From an uncultured Prevotellaceae bacterium (GTDB lineage: Bacteria; Bacteroidota; Bacteroidia; Bacteroidales; Bacteroidaceae): a DNA stretch of 51,956 bases. The notes under the pieces are model-generated. The model ran no database searches and had not been told where the DNA came from. It saw only the letters and a list, made by a program, of their open reading frames with translations. Of this stretch, positions 19,179 through 27,930 are shown one piece after another. The position numbers and the translations under genes are program-made. The stretch lies in assembly GCA_900318815.1 (NCBI GenBank), contig ONMA01000033.1:1-51956 (forward strand), in the 5' to 3' direction. Positions within the stretch are counted from its first letter, which is position 1. Each line of letters starts with the position of its first letter.

Positions 19179-20048
19179 CTAAGCTCTTTGTTTAAACAAT
19201 CCCAGCAGTAGCTTCACATAGTCTTCGTCGGTGGCTATACTGACATTATCTACGTTGCACTTGGCAAAAGTCTCCTGCAACTGCGTCTGTCTGCTTAGCC
19301 AGTAGCGGCGATAGGCCTCGCGAAGCCTGCGGCTGCTGGTATCGACATATTGCTCAAAGCCCGACTCCGCGTCGACAATCTTCATCAGCCCCACGTCGGG
19401 CAATTCGCGGGCACGCTTGTCGTAGACCTGAATGGCCACCACGTCGTGCTTGCGGTTGGCGATGGTGAGCTGCTGAAGGAAGTCCTCCCTGACGTAGAAG
19501 TCGCTGAGCAGGAAAGCCGTGCAGCGACGCTTGCTGACACTGGTCAGGAACTCCACGGCCTGCGACACGTCGGTACGCTTGCTCTCGGCATGGAAGTCGA
19601 GCATCTCGCGGATGATGTAGAGGATATGCTTGCGACCTTTCTTGGGTGGTATGTACTTCTCAATCCTGTCGGAAAAGAAGATGACACCAATCTTGTCGTT
19701 GTTCTGTATGGCTGAGAAAGCCAGCGTGGCAGCAATCTCAGTGACCATGTCGCGCTTCATCTGCTTCTGCGTTCCGAAGTCCAGCGAACCGCTCACGTCG
19801 ATGAGTAGCATGACGGTGAGTTCGCGCTCCTCCTCGAACACCTTCACGTAGGGCTTGTTGAAGCGGGCGGTCACATTCCAGTCGATGTCGCGCACGTCGT
19901 CGCCATACTGGTACTCGCGTACTTCGCTAAAGGCCATACCACGACCCTTGAAGGCCGAATGGTACTGACCCGCAAATACGTTCGAGCTTAGTCCGCGTGC
20001 CTTAATCTCGATTTTCCGTACCTTCTTTATAATCTCAGACGATTCCAT
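19179..20048 (-). CDS. DUF58 VWA-like protein of the moxR-bat operon
   Basis: This 289-residue cytoplasmic protein carries the DUF58 signature GDDVRDIDWNVTARF and a VWA-like segment LLIDVSGSLDFGT with the DxSxS metal site. There is no membrane segment. It is nearly always next to moxR and is thought to be a MoxR client or adaptor. The ATG shares one base with the moxR stop. Confidence 0.93.
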   Translation of the reverse strand: MESSEIIKKVRKIEIKARGLSSNVFAGQYHSAFKGRGMAFSEVREYQYGDDVRDIDWNVTARFNKPYVKVFEEERELTVMLLIDVSGSLDFGTQKQMKRDMVTEIAATLAFSAIQNNDKIGVIFFSDRIEKYIPPKKGRKHILYIIREMLDFHAESKRTDVSQAVEFLTSVSKRRCTAFLLSDFYVREDFLQQLTIANRKHDVVAIQVYDKRARELPDVGLMKIVDAESGFEQYVDTSSRRLREAYRRYWLSRQTQLQETFAKCNVDNVSIATDEDYVKLLLGLFKQRA

Positions 20049-21043
20049 CAGGGCACTTCCACCTTATTAATAATCTTGGAGACAATCTCCTCGCTGGTGA
20101 TGTTGGATGCCTCGGCCTCGTAAGTCAGTCCGATGCGGTGGCGCAGTACGTCGTGGGCCACGGCACGCACATCCTCGGGCACCACGTAGCCGCGACGCTT
20201 GATGAAGGCGTAGGCACGGGCAGCCTTGGCCAGGTTGATGGATGCGCGGGGCGAACCGCCAAACGAAATCATGTCCTTCATGTCCCTAAGACCGTAGCGG
20301 TCGGGATAGCGGGTAGCAAAGACGATGTCGGCAATGTACTGTTCTATCTTCTCGTCAATATAGACCTCGCGCACCACTTCACGGGCTTTCAGTATTTCCT
20401 TGGCCGTAGTCACGGGCGTCACCTTGGGCAGACCGCCGCCAATGTTTTCGCGGATAATCTTCTTCTCCTCGTCGATGGTGGGATAGTCGATGACCACCTT
20501 CAGCATGAAGCGGTCTACCTGGGCTTCAGGCAGCGGATAGGTGCCTTCCTGCTCAATGGGGTTCTGTGTGGCCATGACAAGGAAGGGGCTGGGCAGGTCG
20601 AACGTCTCGCTGCCAATGGTCACCTGTTTCTCCTGCATGGCTTCGAGCAATGCGCTCTGCACCTTGGCAGGGGCACGGTTAATCTCGTCGGCCAGGATGA
20701 AATTAGCAAATACCGGGCCTTGCTTCACCAGGAACTTCTCGTCTTTCTGCGAGTAGATCATGGTGCCGGTCACGTCGGCGGGGAGCAGGTCGGGGGTGAA
20801 TTGTATACGGTTATACTTGGCATCAATGAGTTGTGATAATGTCTTGATGGCCAGTGTCTTTGCCAGTCCGGGCACACCTTCGAGAAGGATGTTTCCGTCG
20901 CTCAGCAATCCGATGAGCAATGAATCTACAAGATGTTTCTGTCCAACAATGACCCGGTCCATGCCCGTAGTCAGGTTTGTAACAAACGAGCTCTGCTGCT
21001 CAATCCGGATATTCAGTTCCCGGATATCAATTGATTCTGCCAT
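20048..21043 (-). CDS. moxR: MoxR-family AAA+ ATPase
   Basis: This AAA+ chaperone-like ATPase of 331 residues is thought to mature or activate VWA proteins. The P-loop variant EGVPGLAKTLAIK, Walker B (ILADEINRAP), sensor 1 (MATQNPIEQEGTYPLPEAQ) and the arginine-finger region are intact. It starts 41 bases after the HU-LysM gene with no promoter seen in between, so the bat genes are probably read from the ftsY transcript. The Bat cluster here is moxR-DUF58-BatD-like-batA-batBC. Confidence 0.95.
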   Translation of the reverse strand: MAESIDIRELNIRIEQQSSFVTNLTTGMDRVIVGQKHLVDSLLIGLLSDGNILLEGVPGLAKTLAIKTLSQLIDAKYNRIQFTPDLLPADVTGTMIYSQKDEKFLVKQGPVFANFILADEINRAPAKVQSALLEAMQEKQVTIGSETFDLPSPFLVMATQNPIEQEGTYPLPEAQVDRFMLKVVIDYPTIDEEKKIIRENIGGGLPKVTPVTTAKEILKAREVVREVYIDEKIEQYIADIVFATRYPDRYGLRDMKDMISFGGSPRASINLAKAARAYAFIKRRGYVVPEDVRAVAHDVLRHRIGLTYEAEASNITSEEIVSKIINKVEVP

Positions 21044-21084
21044 AATGTTTTTTACTGTGTATATGTTTAAGTTGATTATATTGA

Positions 21085-22527
21085 TTATTTACGCTGTTTT
21101 TGGCTTCTCATAGCCTTGAGCTTTTTTTTCAGGAATAGCTTGGGTATCTTGATCTGCTTACCTTCTTTTAGGGGAGCGTTAGGTGTCTTGATACCATTGT
21201 AGACCTCAAGATAGCATGTCATGTCGGCACCGATGGTCTTGGCGGCAATCTTTGTGAGCGTCTCGCCCTCATGTGCCTTGATTACCTTTTCTGTACCTGT
21301 AATGATATAGGCACCAGTCTTCACGCGGTTGTCCATCCTTTCATATCTTCTGTAGATGGTGGTGTCTACACGCTCAGTCCGTTGTTGTGGGGCTGGTGCG
21401 GGTTCGGCTTTTGCCTGTTTAGGCTTTTCCTGCTTGGGCTTTTCCTGCTTGGGCTTCTCCTGTTTTTGCTTCTCCTGTTTTGGCTTTTCCTGTACGACAG
21501 GAGCTTTCGGCTTTGGAGCTATTTGAGCTTTCTCATCCCCGACAACATCGTTTTCCAAGACGTCTTCTTCGGCTTCTGCATCAGCCATCAACCGACTTTG
21601 CACATTGGTATTCATAGCGAGTGCAGGCCTGTTCATTCGGGTAGAGCGGTCGTCAGGTTCCGCTGCGTCGACCAGTGCCACCGTGTCCACTTCAGGCTTA
21701 TATTCCTCGGGAGTTGTCAAGCCCCGGAAAATATATCCGCAGGCGAAGCTGAAGATGCAGCTTAGTACAAAGCAGAGTGCGTAACGGCGTAGTTTGGCTC
21801 TTGAAATCCTGATGTGATGGTCGTCGTTTCTGTGTGCATTTGCTTCGTCGCTATCGTCATACGAGAGACCGACAACAGGGGCAAACACAGCCTGGTTGCG
21901 TTCTTCCTTATTCTGTTCTTCCTCTGGAACCTCTGTAATAACAGATGATTCTGTTTCCTTTTCTTCTTCTGGAATAGTTTCCTTCATAGACTCTTCTATA
22001 TTTTTTTCTGTAGTTACAATCTCTTCTACGGGTTCTTCCATTGCCTCTTCAATGATGGTGAGAGGTTCCTCTACGGGTTCCTCCTCCTTCTCCTCGATTG
22101 TTGGGACGACCGTTTCTGCCTGTTCTTCCACCTTTTCGTCAACAGGTTCCACGAGTGTGGCCTGTGACTCATTCGTATCGGCGGAATCTATATCATCAAA
22201 CGTCACGCCATCGTTCAGCATAACGGTCTCGAAGCCAGAGAAGGGCTTATTGACCAGTTCCTTCATGGCAGCATCTGGCGTAAAGGAAATTTTCGAATGG
22301 CTGTCGATGACGACCCGTCCACCAGTATTCACGCTCACACTTTCACGGGCATCGACTTCTATCACCTTGAAGGTACCAAGCCCCTTGATTTTCACCGTCT
22401 TGTCGGTTTGCAATCCCTCCTGGATGACGTCGAACATTGCGGAAACGAATTGCAATGCTTCCTTTTTTCCTGCCCCATGTTTCTCTATGAGCACATCGGC
22501 CAAATCTTGCAATATCAGTTTACTCAT
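21085..22527 (-). CDS. HU-like DNA-binding domain fused to a membrane helix and LysM-like domain
   Basis: Residues 1-90 are an HU/IHF fold (MSKLILQDLADVLIEKHGAG, VKIKGLGTFKV). A very acidic stretch (about 110-210), a basic patch and one membrane helix (ALCFVLSCIFSFACGYIF, about 250-267) follow. KPKQEKPKQEK repeats (about 348-372) and a LysM-like domain (about 407-463, HEGETLTKIAAKTIGADMTC, ending GKQIKIPKLFL) complete the 480 residues. The order predicts a cytoplasmic DNA-binding end and a periplasmic peptidoglycan-binding end. It shares one base with the HU gene upstream. Role unknown; nucleoid tethering is my inference. Confidence 0.85.
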   Translation of the reverse strand: MSKLILQDLADVLIEKHGAGKKEALQFVSAMFDVIQEGLQTDKTVKIKGLGTFKVIEVDARESVSVNTGGRVVIDSHSKISFTPDAAMKELVNKPFSGFETVMLNDGVTFDDIDSADTNESQATLVEPVDEKVEEQAETVVPTIEEKEEEPVEEPLTIIEEAMEEPVEEIVTTEKNIEESMKETIPEEEKETESSVITEVPEEEQNKEERNQAVFAPVVGLSYDDSDEANAHRNDDHHIRISRAKLRRYALCFVLSCIFSFACGYIFRGLTTPEEYKPEVDTVALVDAAEPDDRSTRMNRPALAMNTNVQSRLMADAEAEEDVLENDVVGDEKAQIAPKPKAPVVQEKPKQEKQKQEKPKQEKPKQEKPKQAKAEPAPAPQQRTERVDTTIYRRYERMDNRVKTGAYIITGTEKVIKAHEGETLTKIAAKTIGADMTCYLEVYNGIKTPNAPLKEGKQIKIPKLFLKKKLKAMRSQKQRK

Positions 22528-22814
22528 TATTCTTTGTCTCCATTTTTAATTTTGTCTTTCCAGGAAGTGTTGGGCTTGAACCCAAGAACCAGCTTTGGCG
22601 GCACCAGCATCCTCTTGCCAGTCGTGGGACTCACCATAATACGCTCCATCTTTTTCTTGACCTCGAAGGTGCCGAAGCCTGCAATGTTCACAGAGTCGCC
22701 TTCCTGAAAGCTGTCGCCCATAGCCAAGAGTATGGTGTTGAGCCATCTCTGTGTGATGTTATTCTTATAGCCCATTCGCTGGGACAACGATGCTACGTAT
22801 TCTTTGTTGTTCAT
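22527..22814 (-). CDS. HU-family DNA-binding protein
   Basis: This 95-residue HU/IHF-type protein has the core VNIAGFGTFEVKKKMERIMV and the arm SPTTGKRMLVPPKLVLGFKP. Such proteins bend DNA as dimers. The next gene begins with a second, diverged HU domain, so a heterodimer between the two is possible. It starts 14 bases after the rimO stop, inside the same transcript. Confidence 0.92.
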   Translation of the reverse strand: MNNKEYVASLSQRMGYKNNITQRWLNTILLAMGDSFQEGDSVNIAGFGTFEVKKKMERIMVSPTTGKRMLVPPKLVLGFKPNTSWKDKIKNGDKE

Positions 22815-22828
22815 TAGTCTTATATAGT

Positions 22829-24148
22829 TTAGGCTGTTATTTCTCCATATAGGTCAAATTCCTCGGCATCGGTAATCCTGACGTCATAGAACTCGCCGAT
22901 GCTTAGTTTCTTGGTGGCTGGTATCAGTACCTCGGGGTCGACTTCGGGCGAGCAGAACTCCGTGCGTCCGACATAGTAGTCGCCCTCCCGTCGGTCTATG
23001 ATGACCTTCATCGTCTGTCCTATCTTTGCCGCTTCTATCTCGGCACTGATATGCTGCTGTAGGCGCATCAGTTTGTCTAAGCGGTGTTGTTTCACGTCTT
23101 CGGGTACGTCATCCTCATAGTGTTCGGCTGAGTAGGTGCCTTCTTCCTCAGAGTAGGCAAAGGCCCCCATGCGCTCGAAACGTGCCCAGCGGGTGAAGTC
23201 GAGCAGTTGCTGGAAGTCGTCGTCGGTCTCGCCGGGGAAGCCTACCATGAGCGTGGTTCGCAGGTGAATGCCCGGTACCTCGCGGCGCATGCGTTCTATC
23301 AGTGCCATTGTCTCCTGCTTTGTCACGTGTCGTTGCATACGTTCCAATACAGGGTCGGAGATGTGCTGAAGGGCAATGTCGATGTATTTGCACACATTAG
23401 GCCGCTCGCGCATCACCCTTAGTAAGTCCCAGGGGAAGTGGGTGGGGTAGGCATAGTGCAGTCTGATCCAATCAACGCCTTCTACACTGGCTATTCCTTC
23501 TACCAGTTCGGCTATTCGCTGCTTTCCGTAAAGGTCTACGCCATAGTAGGTTAGCTCCTGTGCAATCAACTGAAACTCCCGTACACCTTGGCTCACCATC
23601 CAGCGCACCTCGTCGATGATTTCTTCCATGGGGCGACTCTGGTGGCGTCCTGTAATGAGCGGAATGGCGCAATAGGCACAGTGGCGGTCGCACCCCTCGC
23701 TTATCTTCACGTAGGCATAGTGGCGTGGAGTGGTGATGTGTCGGAAAATAGGGGAGGTAGGCGTGTCAGCGGGAATGGGAGCTTTCTCTTTGGGTACTAA
23801 CTCCTTGATCAACTCCCCATAGTTAAACTTCCCGTACCATCCGTCCACCTCGGGAATCTCCTGTTCCAGGTCGGCCAAATAGCGTTCCGAAAGGCATCCC
23901 ATGACATAGAGCTTCTGGATGCGTCCTTCCGTCTTGGCTTGTGCGAACTCCAGGATGGTATTGATGCTCTCTTCCTTGGCATCGGCTATGAAGCCGCAGG
24001 TGTTGACAACCACAATCTGCCCTTTCGGATTGTCGCTGTCATGGGTGCAGTGAAAGCCATTCGCCTCGAAGAGGCCCATCAGCCTTTCCGAGTCTACCAG
24101 GTTTTTCGAGCACCCCATGGTGATAATGTCTACTGTCGGCTTATTCAC
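22829..24148 (-). CDS. rimO: Ribosomal protein S12 methylthiotransferase RimO
   Basis: This radical-SAM enzyme adds a methylthio group to an Asp of S12. The UPF0004 domain (GCSKNLVDSERLMGLFEANG), the radical-SAM Cys motif CDRHCAYC and the C-terminal TRAM domain (VIIDRREGDYYVGRTEF) are intact. There is no ATG before the core. I chose the GTG at 24148 (NKPTVDIITMGCSKN), which matches the usual N-terminal length. Another GTG at 24190 is possible but would add about 14 residues, mostly read from a short tandem repeat that lies between ftsY and rimO. Confidence 0.93.
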   Translation of the reverse strand: MNKPTVDIITMGCSKNLVDSERLMGLFEANGFHCTHDSDNPKGQIVVVNTCGFIADAKEESINTILEFAQAKTEGRIQKLYVMGCLSERYLADLEQEIPEVDGWYGKFNYGELIKELVPKEKAPIPADTPTSPIFRHITTPRHYAYVKISEGCDRHCAYCAIPLITGRHQSRPMEEIIDEVRWMVSQGVREFQLIAQELTYYGVDLYGKQRIAELVEGIASVEGVDWIRLHYAYPTHFPWDLLRVMRERPNVCKYIDIALQHISDPVLERMQRHVTKQETMALIERMRREVPGIHLRTTLMVGFPGETDDDFQQLLDFTRWARFERMGAFAYSEEEGTYSAEHYEDDVPEDVKQHRLDKLMRLQQHISAEIEAAKIGQTMKVIIDRREGDYYVGRTEFCSPEVDPEVLIPATKKLSIGEFYDVRITDAEEFDLYGEITA

Positions 24149-24163
24149 AGTGCGGTAGCAATT

Positions 24164-24232
24164 CTTCACTCTTAATTCTTCACTCTTCACTCATCACTAT
24201 TCACTCTTCACTCATCACTATTCACTCTTCAC
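24164..24232. repeat. 21-bp tandem repeat spanning the ftsY end and rimO start
   Basis: The unit catcactattcactcttcac(t) occurs at 24192 and 24213 with a period of 21, next to shorter cactcttcactc units. It encodes the last residues of FtsY (KVKSE-stop) and supplies a possible upstream rimO start. Confidence 0.85.
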
Positions 24233-25183
24233 CTTGAACAGGGAGTCGACGAACTCCCGCTTGTTGAATAGCTGCAGGTCTTCCATGCCTTCGCCCAGTC
24301 CGATGTACTTCACGGGCACTTTCAGCTGGTCGCTGATGCCGATAACCACGCCGCCCTTGGCCGTGCCGTCGAGCTTGGTGATGGCCAGCGAAGTAATCTG
24401 TGTGACGGCGGCAAACTGCTTTGCCTGCTCAAAGGCATTCTGTCCGGTAGAGCCGTCAAGCACGAGCATCACCTCGTCGGGGGCTTCGGGCAGTACCTTC
24501 TTCATCACGTCCTTGATCTTTTTGAGCTCGTTCATCAGTCCTACTTTGTTGTGCAGTCGTCCGGCGGTGTCTACAATCACTACGTCGGCACCGTTGGCCT
24601 TGGCACTCTGTAGCGTGTCGAATGCCACCGAGGCTGGATCGGAACCCATCTGCTGCTTCACTACCGGCACGCCCACTCGTTCGCCCCAGATACTTATCTG
24701 CTCCACAGCTGCTGCGCGGAATGTATCGGCGGCACCCAGATAGACTTTCTTTCCGGCCTGCTTGAACTGCCATGCCAACTTGCCGATGGTGGTGGTCTTG
24801 CCCACGCCGTTCACGCCTACGACAAGAATCACGTAGGGCTTGTGGTCAGATGGCAGGTCCCAGTTCTCGTTGTCGCCCGAGTTGTTTTCGGCCAACAGGG
24901 AAGCAATCTCGTCGCGCAAGATACCATTCAGCTCGCTGGTAGAGACATACTTGTCGCGAGCCACGCGCTCCTCGATGCGCTGAATGATTTTCAGCGTGGT
25001 GTCGACACCTACGTCGCTGGTAATCAGCACTTCTTCCAGATTGTCGAGCACATCATCGTCCACCTTCGACTTGCCGGCTACGGCACGCGCCAGCTTGTCG
25101 AATACCGATGTCTTGGTCTTCTCCAGACCCTTGTCGAGCGTTTCCTGTTGCTTCTTCTTACTAAAAAATCCAAATAATCCCAT
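24218..25183 (-). CDS. ftsY: Signal recognition particle receptor FtsY
   Basis: This SRP receptor GTPase brings ribosome-nascent chains to the Sec translocon at the inner membrane. The N-helical bundle (about 1-100), G1 loop GVNGVGKTTTIGKLAWQF, G3 DTAGRL and TKLDGTAKGGVVIG are complete. The short N-terminus (MGLFGFFSKKKQQ) lacks the long acidic A domain of E. coli, as is usual in this phylum. Length is 321 residues. Its own promoter lies 24-55 bases upstream. Its partner Ffh is encoded about 9 kb away in the same window. Confidence 0.97.
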   Translation of the reverse strand: MGLFGFFSKKKQQETLDKGLEKTKTSVFDKLARAVAGKSKVDDDVLDNLEEVLITSDVGVDTTLKIIQRIEERVARDKYVSTSELNGILRDEIASLLAENNSGDNENWDLPSDHKPYVILVVGVNGVGKTTTIGKLAWQFKQAGKKVYLGAADTFRAAAVEQISIWGERVGVPVVKQQMGSDPASVAFDTLQSAKANGADVVIVDTAGRLHNKVGLMNELKKIKDVMKKVLPEAPDEVMLVLDGSTGQNAFEQAKQFAAVTQITSLAITKLDGTAKGGVVIGISDQLKVPVKYIGLGEGMEDLQLFNKREFVDSLFKVKSE

Positions 25184-25205
25184 ATTGCAATATGTATTTC
25201 AAGTG

Positions 25206-25237
25206 CAAAGGTAAGTAAAAAATCTGACACGTGCAAA
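25206..25237 (-). promoter_or_regulatory. ftsY promoter, full consensus
   Basis: TTTG (25237-25234), exactly 20 bases, then TACCTTTG (25213-25206). This is the best match to the Bacteroidota consensus on the minus strand and should drive the long ftsY-to-bat run. Confidence 0.8.
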
Positions 25238-25290
25238 ACTTTCCCAGAGTTTTTGCAATTGATGGGAGATACTGGCTCCATCCAATGAAA

Positions 25291-25320
25291 ATTCCCGCAC
25301 TCTGTGTGAGAGTACGGGAA
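25291..25320 (-). terminator. Terminator after rpsP
   Basis: On the minus strand TTCCCGTACTCT pairs with AGAGTGCGGGAA (one wobble) around a short loop and is followed by TTTTCATT. It separates rpsP from ftsY. Confidence 0.75.
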
Positions 25321-25371
25321 CTTGTAGCTGACTGGAAATCACCATGTTGCCAGTCGGTGTCTTTAGAGGGC

Positions 25372-25890
25372 TTAAGCCTCGGCGGGAGCCTCTTCGGCTG
25401 CGGGTGCAGCCTCGGCTGCTGCAGCAGCGGCAGCGGCTTTCTTCTCGGCCACCTTCTGGGCAATAGCCTCATTCACCTTCTTCTCGGCATCGAGAGCCTT
25501 GGCGGCAGCGTCCTTCTTGGCCTTGGCCTCATCGGCGGCTACCTTCTCCAGACCCTTCTGCTTGTCGGCCTTCCATGCGTCGAACTTCTTCTGAGCCGTA
25601 GCCTCGTCGAAGGCGCCTTTCTTCACGCCACCCTTGAGGTGCTTCATGAGGTACACACCCTCGCGGCTGAGAATGTTGCGAACGGTATCGGTGGGCTGTG
25701 CGCCTACCTCGAGCCAGTACAATGCACGGTCGAAATTCAAGTCTACCGTGGCGGGATTGGTGTTAGGGTTGTAAGTACCAATCTTCTCAGTGAAACGACC
25801 ATCACGTGGTGCACGAGCGTCGGCGATAACGATGCGATAGAAAGCATAACTTTTGCGACCACCGCGCTGCAATCTGATTTTTGTTGCCAT
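25372..25890 (-). CDS. rpsP: 30S ribosomal protein S16 with long Ala-rich tail
   Basis: Residues 1-80 are the S16 core ([40 protein letters not shown]). About 90 further residues are Lys/Glu/Ala-rich and end in [20 protein letters not shown], a helical or disordered extension common in Bacteroidota S16. The total of 172 residues is about twice the E. coli length. It has its own consensus promoter and a terminator, so it is transcribed alone. Confidence 0.97.
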   Translation of the reverse strand: MATKIRLQRGGRKSYAFYRIVIADARAPRDGRFTEKIGTYNPNTNPATVDLNFDRALYWLEVGAQPTDTVRNILSREGVYLMKHLKGGVKKGAFDEATAQKKFDAWKADKQKGLEKVAADEAKAKKDAAAKALDAEKKVNEAIAQKVAEKKAAAAAAAAEAAPAAEEAPAEA

Positions 25891-25955
25891 GTTTTAATTG
25901 TTTGATTTTTTTGTTTGAACTTTAATTTCGTGCTATCAACTCGTGAAAGCGGCTG

Positions 25956-25987
25956 CAAAATTACTGTTTTTTGCCGAATCTGACAAA
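25956..25987 (-). promoter_or_regulatory. rpsP promoter, full consensus
   Basis: TTTG (25987-25984), 20 bases, TAATTTTG (25963-25956). The leader to the ATG at 25890 is about 60 bases long and T-rich on the plus strand. Confidence 0.75.
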
Positions 25988-26027
25988 TTTTTCCTCTGTT
26001 TTGTTTCCCAGATTAAAGTTTTTTGTG

Positions 26028-26035
26028 TAATTTTG
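26028..26035 (+). promoter_or_regulatory. -7 box TAATTTTG for the glycosyltransferase gene
   Basis: The box ends only eight bases before the ATG at 26044, so the transcript would be leaderless or nearly so. No -33 at the right distance is obvious. Confidence 0.5.
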
Positions 26036-26043
26036 GGGCTGAA

Positions 26044-26964
26044 ATGAAGAACGAACTGTCTATTTTGATTCCCGTTTACAACGAAACGTGTGTCGACCTG
26101 GTGAGGAGGCTGGTGGTGCTTTGCCATCAGAGGACCTACAGGGTGACTTCCTTCAAGTATGAGATTATCGTAGCCGATGATGCTTCGCCCAACAGGCAGT
26201 GTGTGGCCGACAACGAGGTCATCAACAGAATTGCCCATTGCCGCTTTATTGCCCGTGAGACCAACTCCGGGAGTGCTGCCATGCGCAACTTCCTTGGGGA
26301 GGAGAGCCGCTACGAGTGGCTGCTGTTCCTTGACTGTGACATGCAGATAGTCAGCGACCAGTTCCTCGATGCTTATCTGGATGATGAACACGACTATGGG
26401 GTTGTCAACGGCGGCATTGCCATCGGGGGGAGCAAGGAGGAATATGGTCACAACCTGCGCTATCTTTATGAGAAGCGTGAAGAGGCTGCCCATTGCGCAG
26501 AACAGCGTGGTATACAGCCATATAGGGAGTTTCGCTCCACTAACTTCTTGATGGAGCGCGATGTCATGCTGTCTTGCCAGTTCGACGAGCGATTCAAGAA
26601 AAGCGGATATGAGGACGTGGCCTTTGGCAAGGCACTGAAGAAGGCCAACGTACCTATCTGGCATATTGACAACCCGACAATGATGGTCGACTTTGAAGAC
26701 AATCCTCGGTTCATGGACAAGATTGACCGCAGTCTGCACACGCTGCACACCTTCCGTAACGAGTTGCGCGGCTATTCGCGCATGATAAGCATTGAGTCGG
26801 GCATCCACGTGGGCATGGTGAAGGTGGCCATCAGGCTGTGGCACCGCCTCTTTGGCGGTTTGGAACGCCGCAACCTGTGTGGCAGGCATCCTATGCTTTT
26901 TGTCTTCGACCTGTATCGATTAGGATATTACATAACGCTAACTAAAAACGACAAAGAAAAATGA
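26044..26964 (+). CDS. Family 2 glycosyltransferase
   Basis: The GT-A fold is recognised by ELSILIPVYNETC at the N-terminus, ADDASPN, the metal-binding DxD in LLFLDCDMQIVSD, and YEDVAFGKALKK near the acceptor site. The length of 306 residues is usual, and no membrane segment is present. The donor sugar cannot be read from the sequence. It overlaps rhaM by four bases (ATGA), so a role in rhamnose-containing glycans is a reasonable guess. Confidence 0.85.
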   Translation: MKNELSILIPVYNETCVDLVRRLVVLCHQRTYRVTSFKYEIIVADDASPNRQCVADNEVINRIAHCRFIARETNSGSAAMRNFLGEESRYEWLLFLDCDMQIVSDQFLDAYLDDEHDYGVVNGGIAIGGSKEEYGHNLRYLYEKREEAAHCAEQRGIQPYREFRSTNFLMERDVMLSCQFDERFKKSGYEDVAFGKALKKANVPIWHIDNPTMMVDFEDNPRFMDKIDRSLHTLHTFRNELRGYSRMISIESGIHVGMVKVAIRLWHRLFGGLERRNLCGRHPMLFVFDLYRLGYYITLTKNDKEK

Positions 26965-27281
26965 AAAAGAGATTCGCATTCAAAATGTTCCTGAAGCCTG
27001 GCTTCGAGGAAGAGTATGCCAAACGTCATGCCGCCATCTGGCCCGAACTGAAGCAGATGATTAAGGAACAGGGCGTAGGCAACTACAGCATCTACTGGGA
27101 CAAGGACACCAACATCCTCTTCGCCTATCAGGAATGTGAGGGCGAAGGCAACTCGCAGGATACGGAGAACGTAGACCCCATTACGCAGCGCTGGTGGGAT
27201 ATGATGGCCGACATCATGGAGGTGAATCCCGACAACTCGCCCGTCACGATCCCCCTTCCCGAGCTATTCCACATGGATTAG
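26961..27281 (+). CDS. rhaM: L-rhamnose mutarotase
   Basis: This 106-residue dimeric ferredoxin-like enzyme interconverts the alpha and beta anomers of L-rhamnose. Family features are MKKRFAFKMFLKPGFEEEYA, the catalytic-site segment KRHAAIWPELKQMIKEQG, NYSIYWDKDTNILFAYQE, and TQRWWDMM near the C-terminus. It is coupled to the glycosyltransferase by ATGA overlap. No rhamnose isomerase or kinase is in the window, but the GH106 rhamnosidase lies 14 kb away. Confidence 0.94.
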   Translation: MKKRFAFKMFLKPGFEEEYAKRHAAIWPELKQMIKEQGVGNYSIYWDKDTNILFAYQECEGEGNSQDTENVDPITQRWWDMMADIMEVNPDNSPVTIPLPELFHMD

Positions 27282-27374
27282 GACGGCATCAACTCCGTGT
27301 ATGCTGCCTAAGACCCCGAAAGCGCGTTATTCCAGATAAGTAACCGTTAAAAAATAACTTGGTGATAATCAAGA

Positions 27375-27407
27375 AATAACTTCTTGCCAAAGCAAGAAGT
27401 TATTCTT
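27375..27407 (+). terminator. Terminator after rhaM
   Basis: aataacttcttgc (27375-27387) and gcaagaagttatt (27392-27404) form a perfect 13-bp stem with loop CAAA, followed by ctttaat. The inner CTTGC-CAAA-GCAAG recurs elsewhere in the window. Confidence 0.75.
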
Positions 27408-27417
27408 TAATGGTTAT
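27392..27417. repeat. 26-bp direct repeat, left copy
   Basis: gcaagaagttattctttaat and six further bases match 27931-27956 at 25 of 26 positions. The two copies bracket 513 bp of repeat-rich DNA. Confidence 0.8.
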
Positions 27418-27533
27418 ATTTGGCGGTCTCGGAAAAAATCCTACGGGCAAACGCATATTTTAAAAATTTTATTTTTAAAATTTGCCTACACTGCCTACAC
27501 TAACATGTAACAGACTGATAATGAGAAAGAAAA

Positions 27534-27596
27534 GTGGTGTAGGTAACGGTGAAAGTGGTGTAGGTAACGGTGAAAGTAGTGTAGGCAACTGAAGTG
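27534..27596. repeat. 21-bp tandem repeat, about 3 copies
   Basis: gtggtgtaggtaacggtgaa plus a occurs at 27534-27554 and 27555-27575. A third diverged copy begins at 27576. Confidence 0.85.
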
Positions 27597-27930
27597 GTAG
27601 TTTCGCTGTGGCTCATACAGGCAATGCAACAATATGGAAGACGCAATGTCCCAACGGGTGGGACAAAACGTCCCAACCGTTGGGACAACCAGCATCAACG
27701 GGGGTAACAACAATCGGCATTTAGTGGTGAAGGCAAAATTTTACATACACCCTACATACACCGTTACATACACCACTTACCTCATTGATTTAGAACGTGT
27801 TATTATAAAAAGTGTATGTAGTGTATGTAAATATCGAAAAAAAATGATTTTGTACGATTTCAGGGGGCGCTACGCTCGAACTCTGGTCGCTTGCCGCTCG
27901 GCCCAAAGGGACGCTTGCCAAAGCAAGATG

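Noticed and set aside
25936-26889. A 317-residue minus-strand frame opposite the glycosyltransferase
   Set aside because: The plus-strand protein has clear GT2 motifs and its own promoter; the opposite frame covers the rpsP promoter and has no family features.
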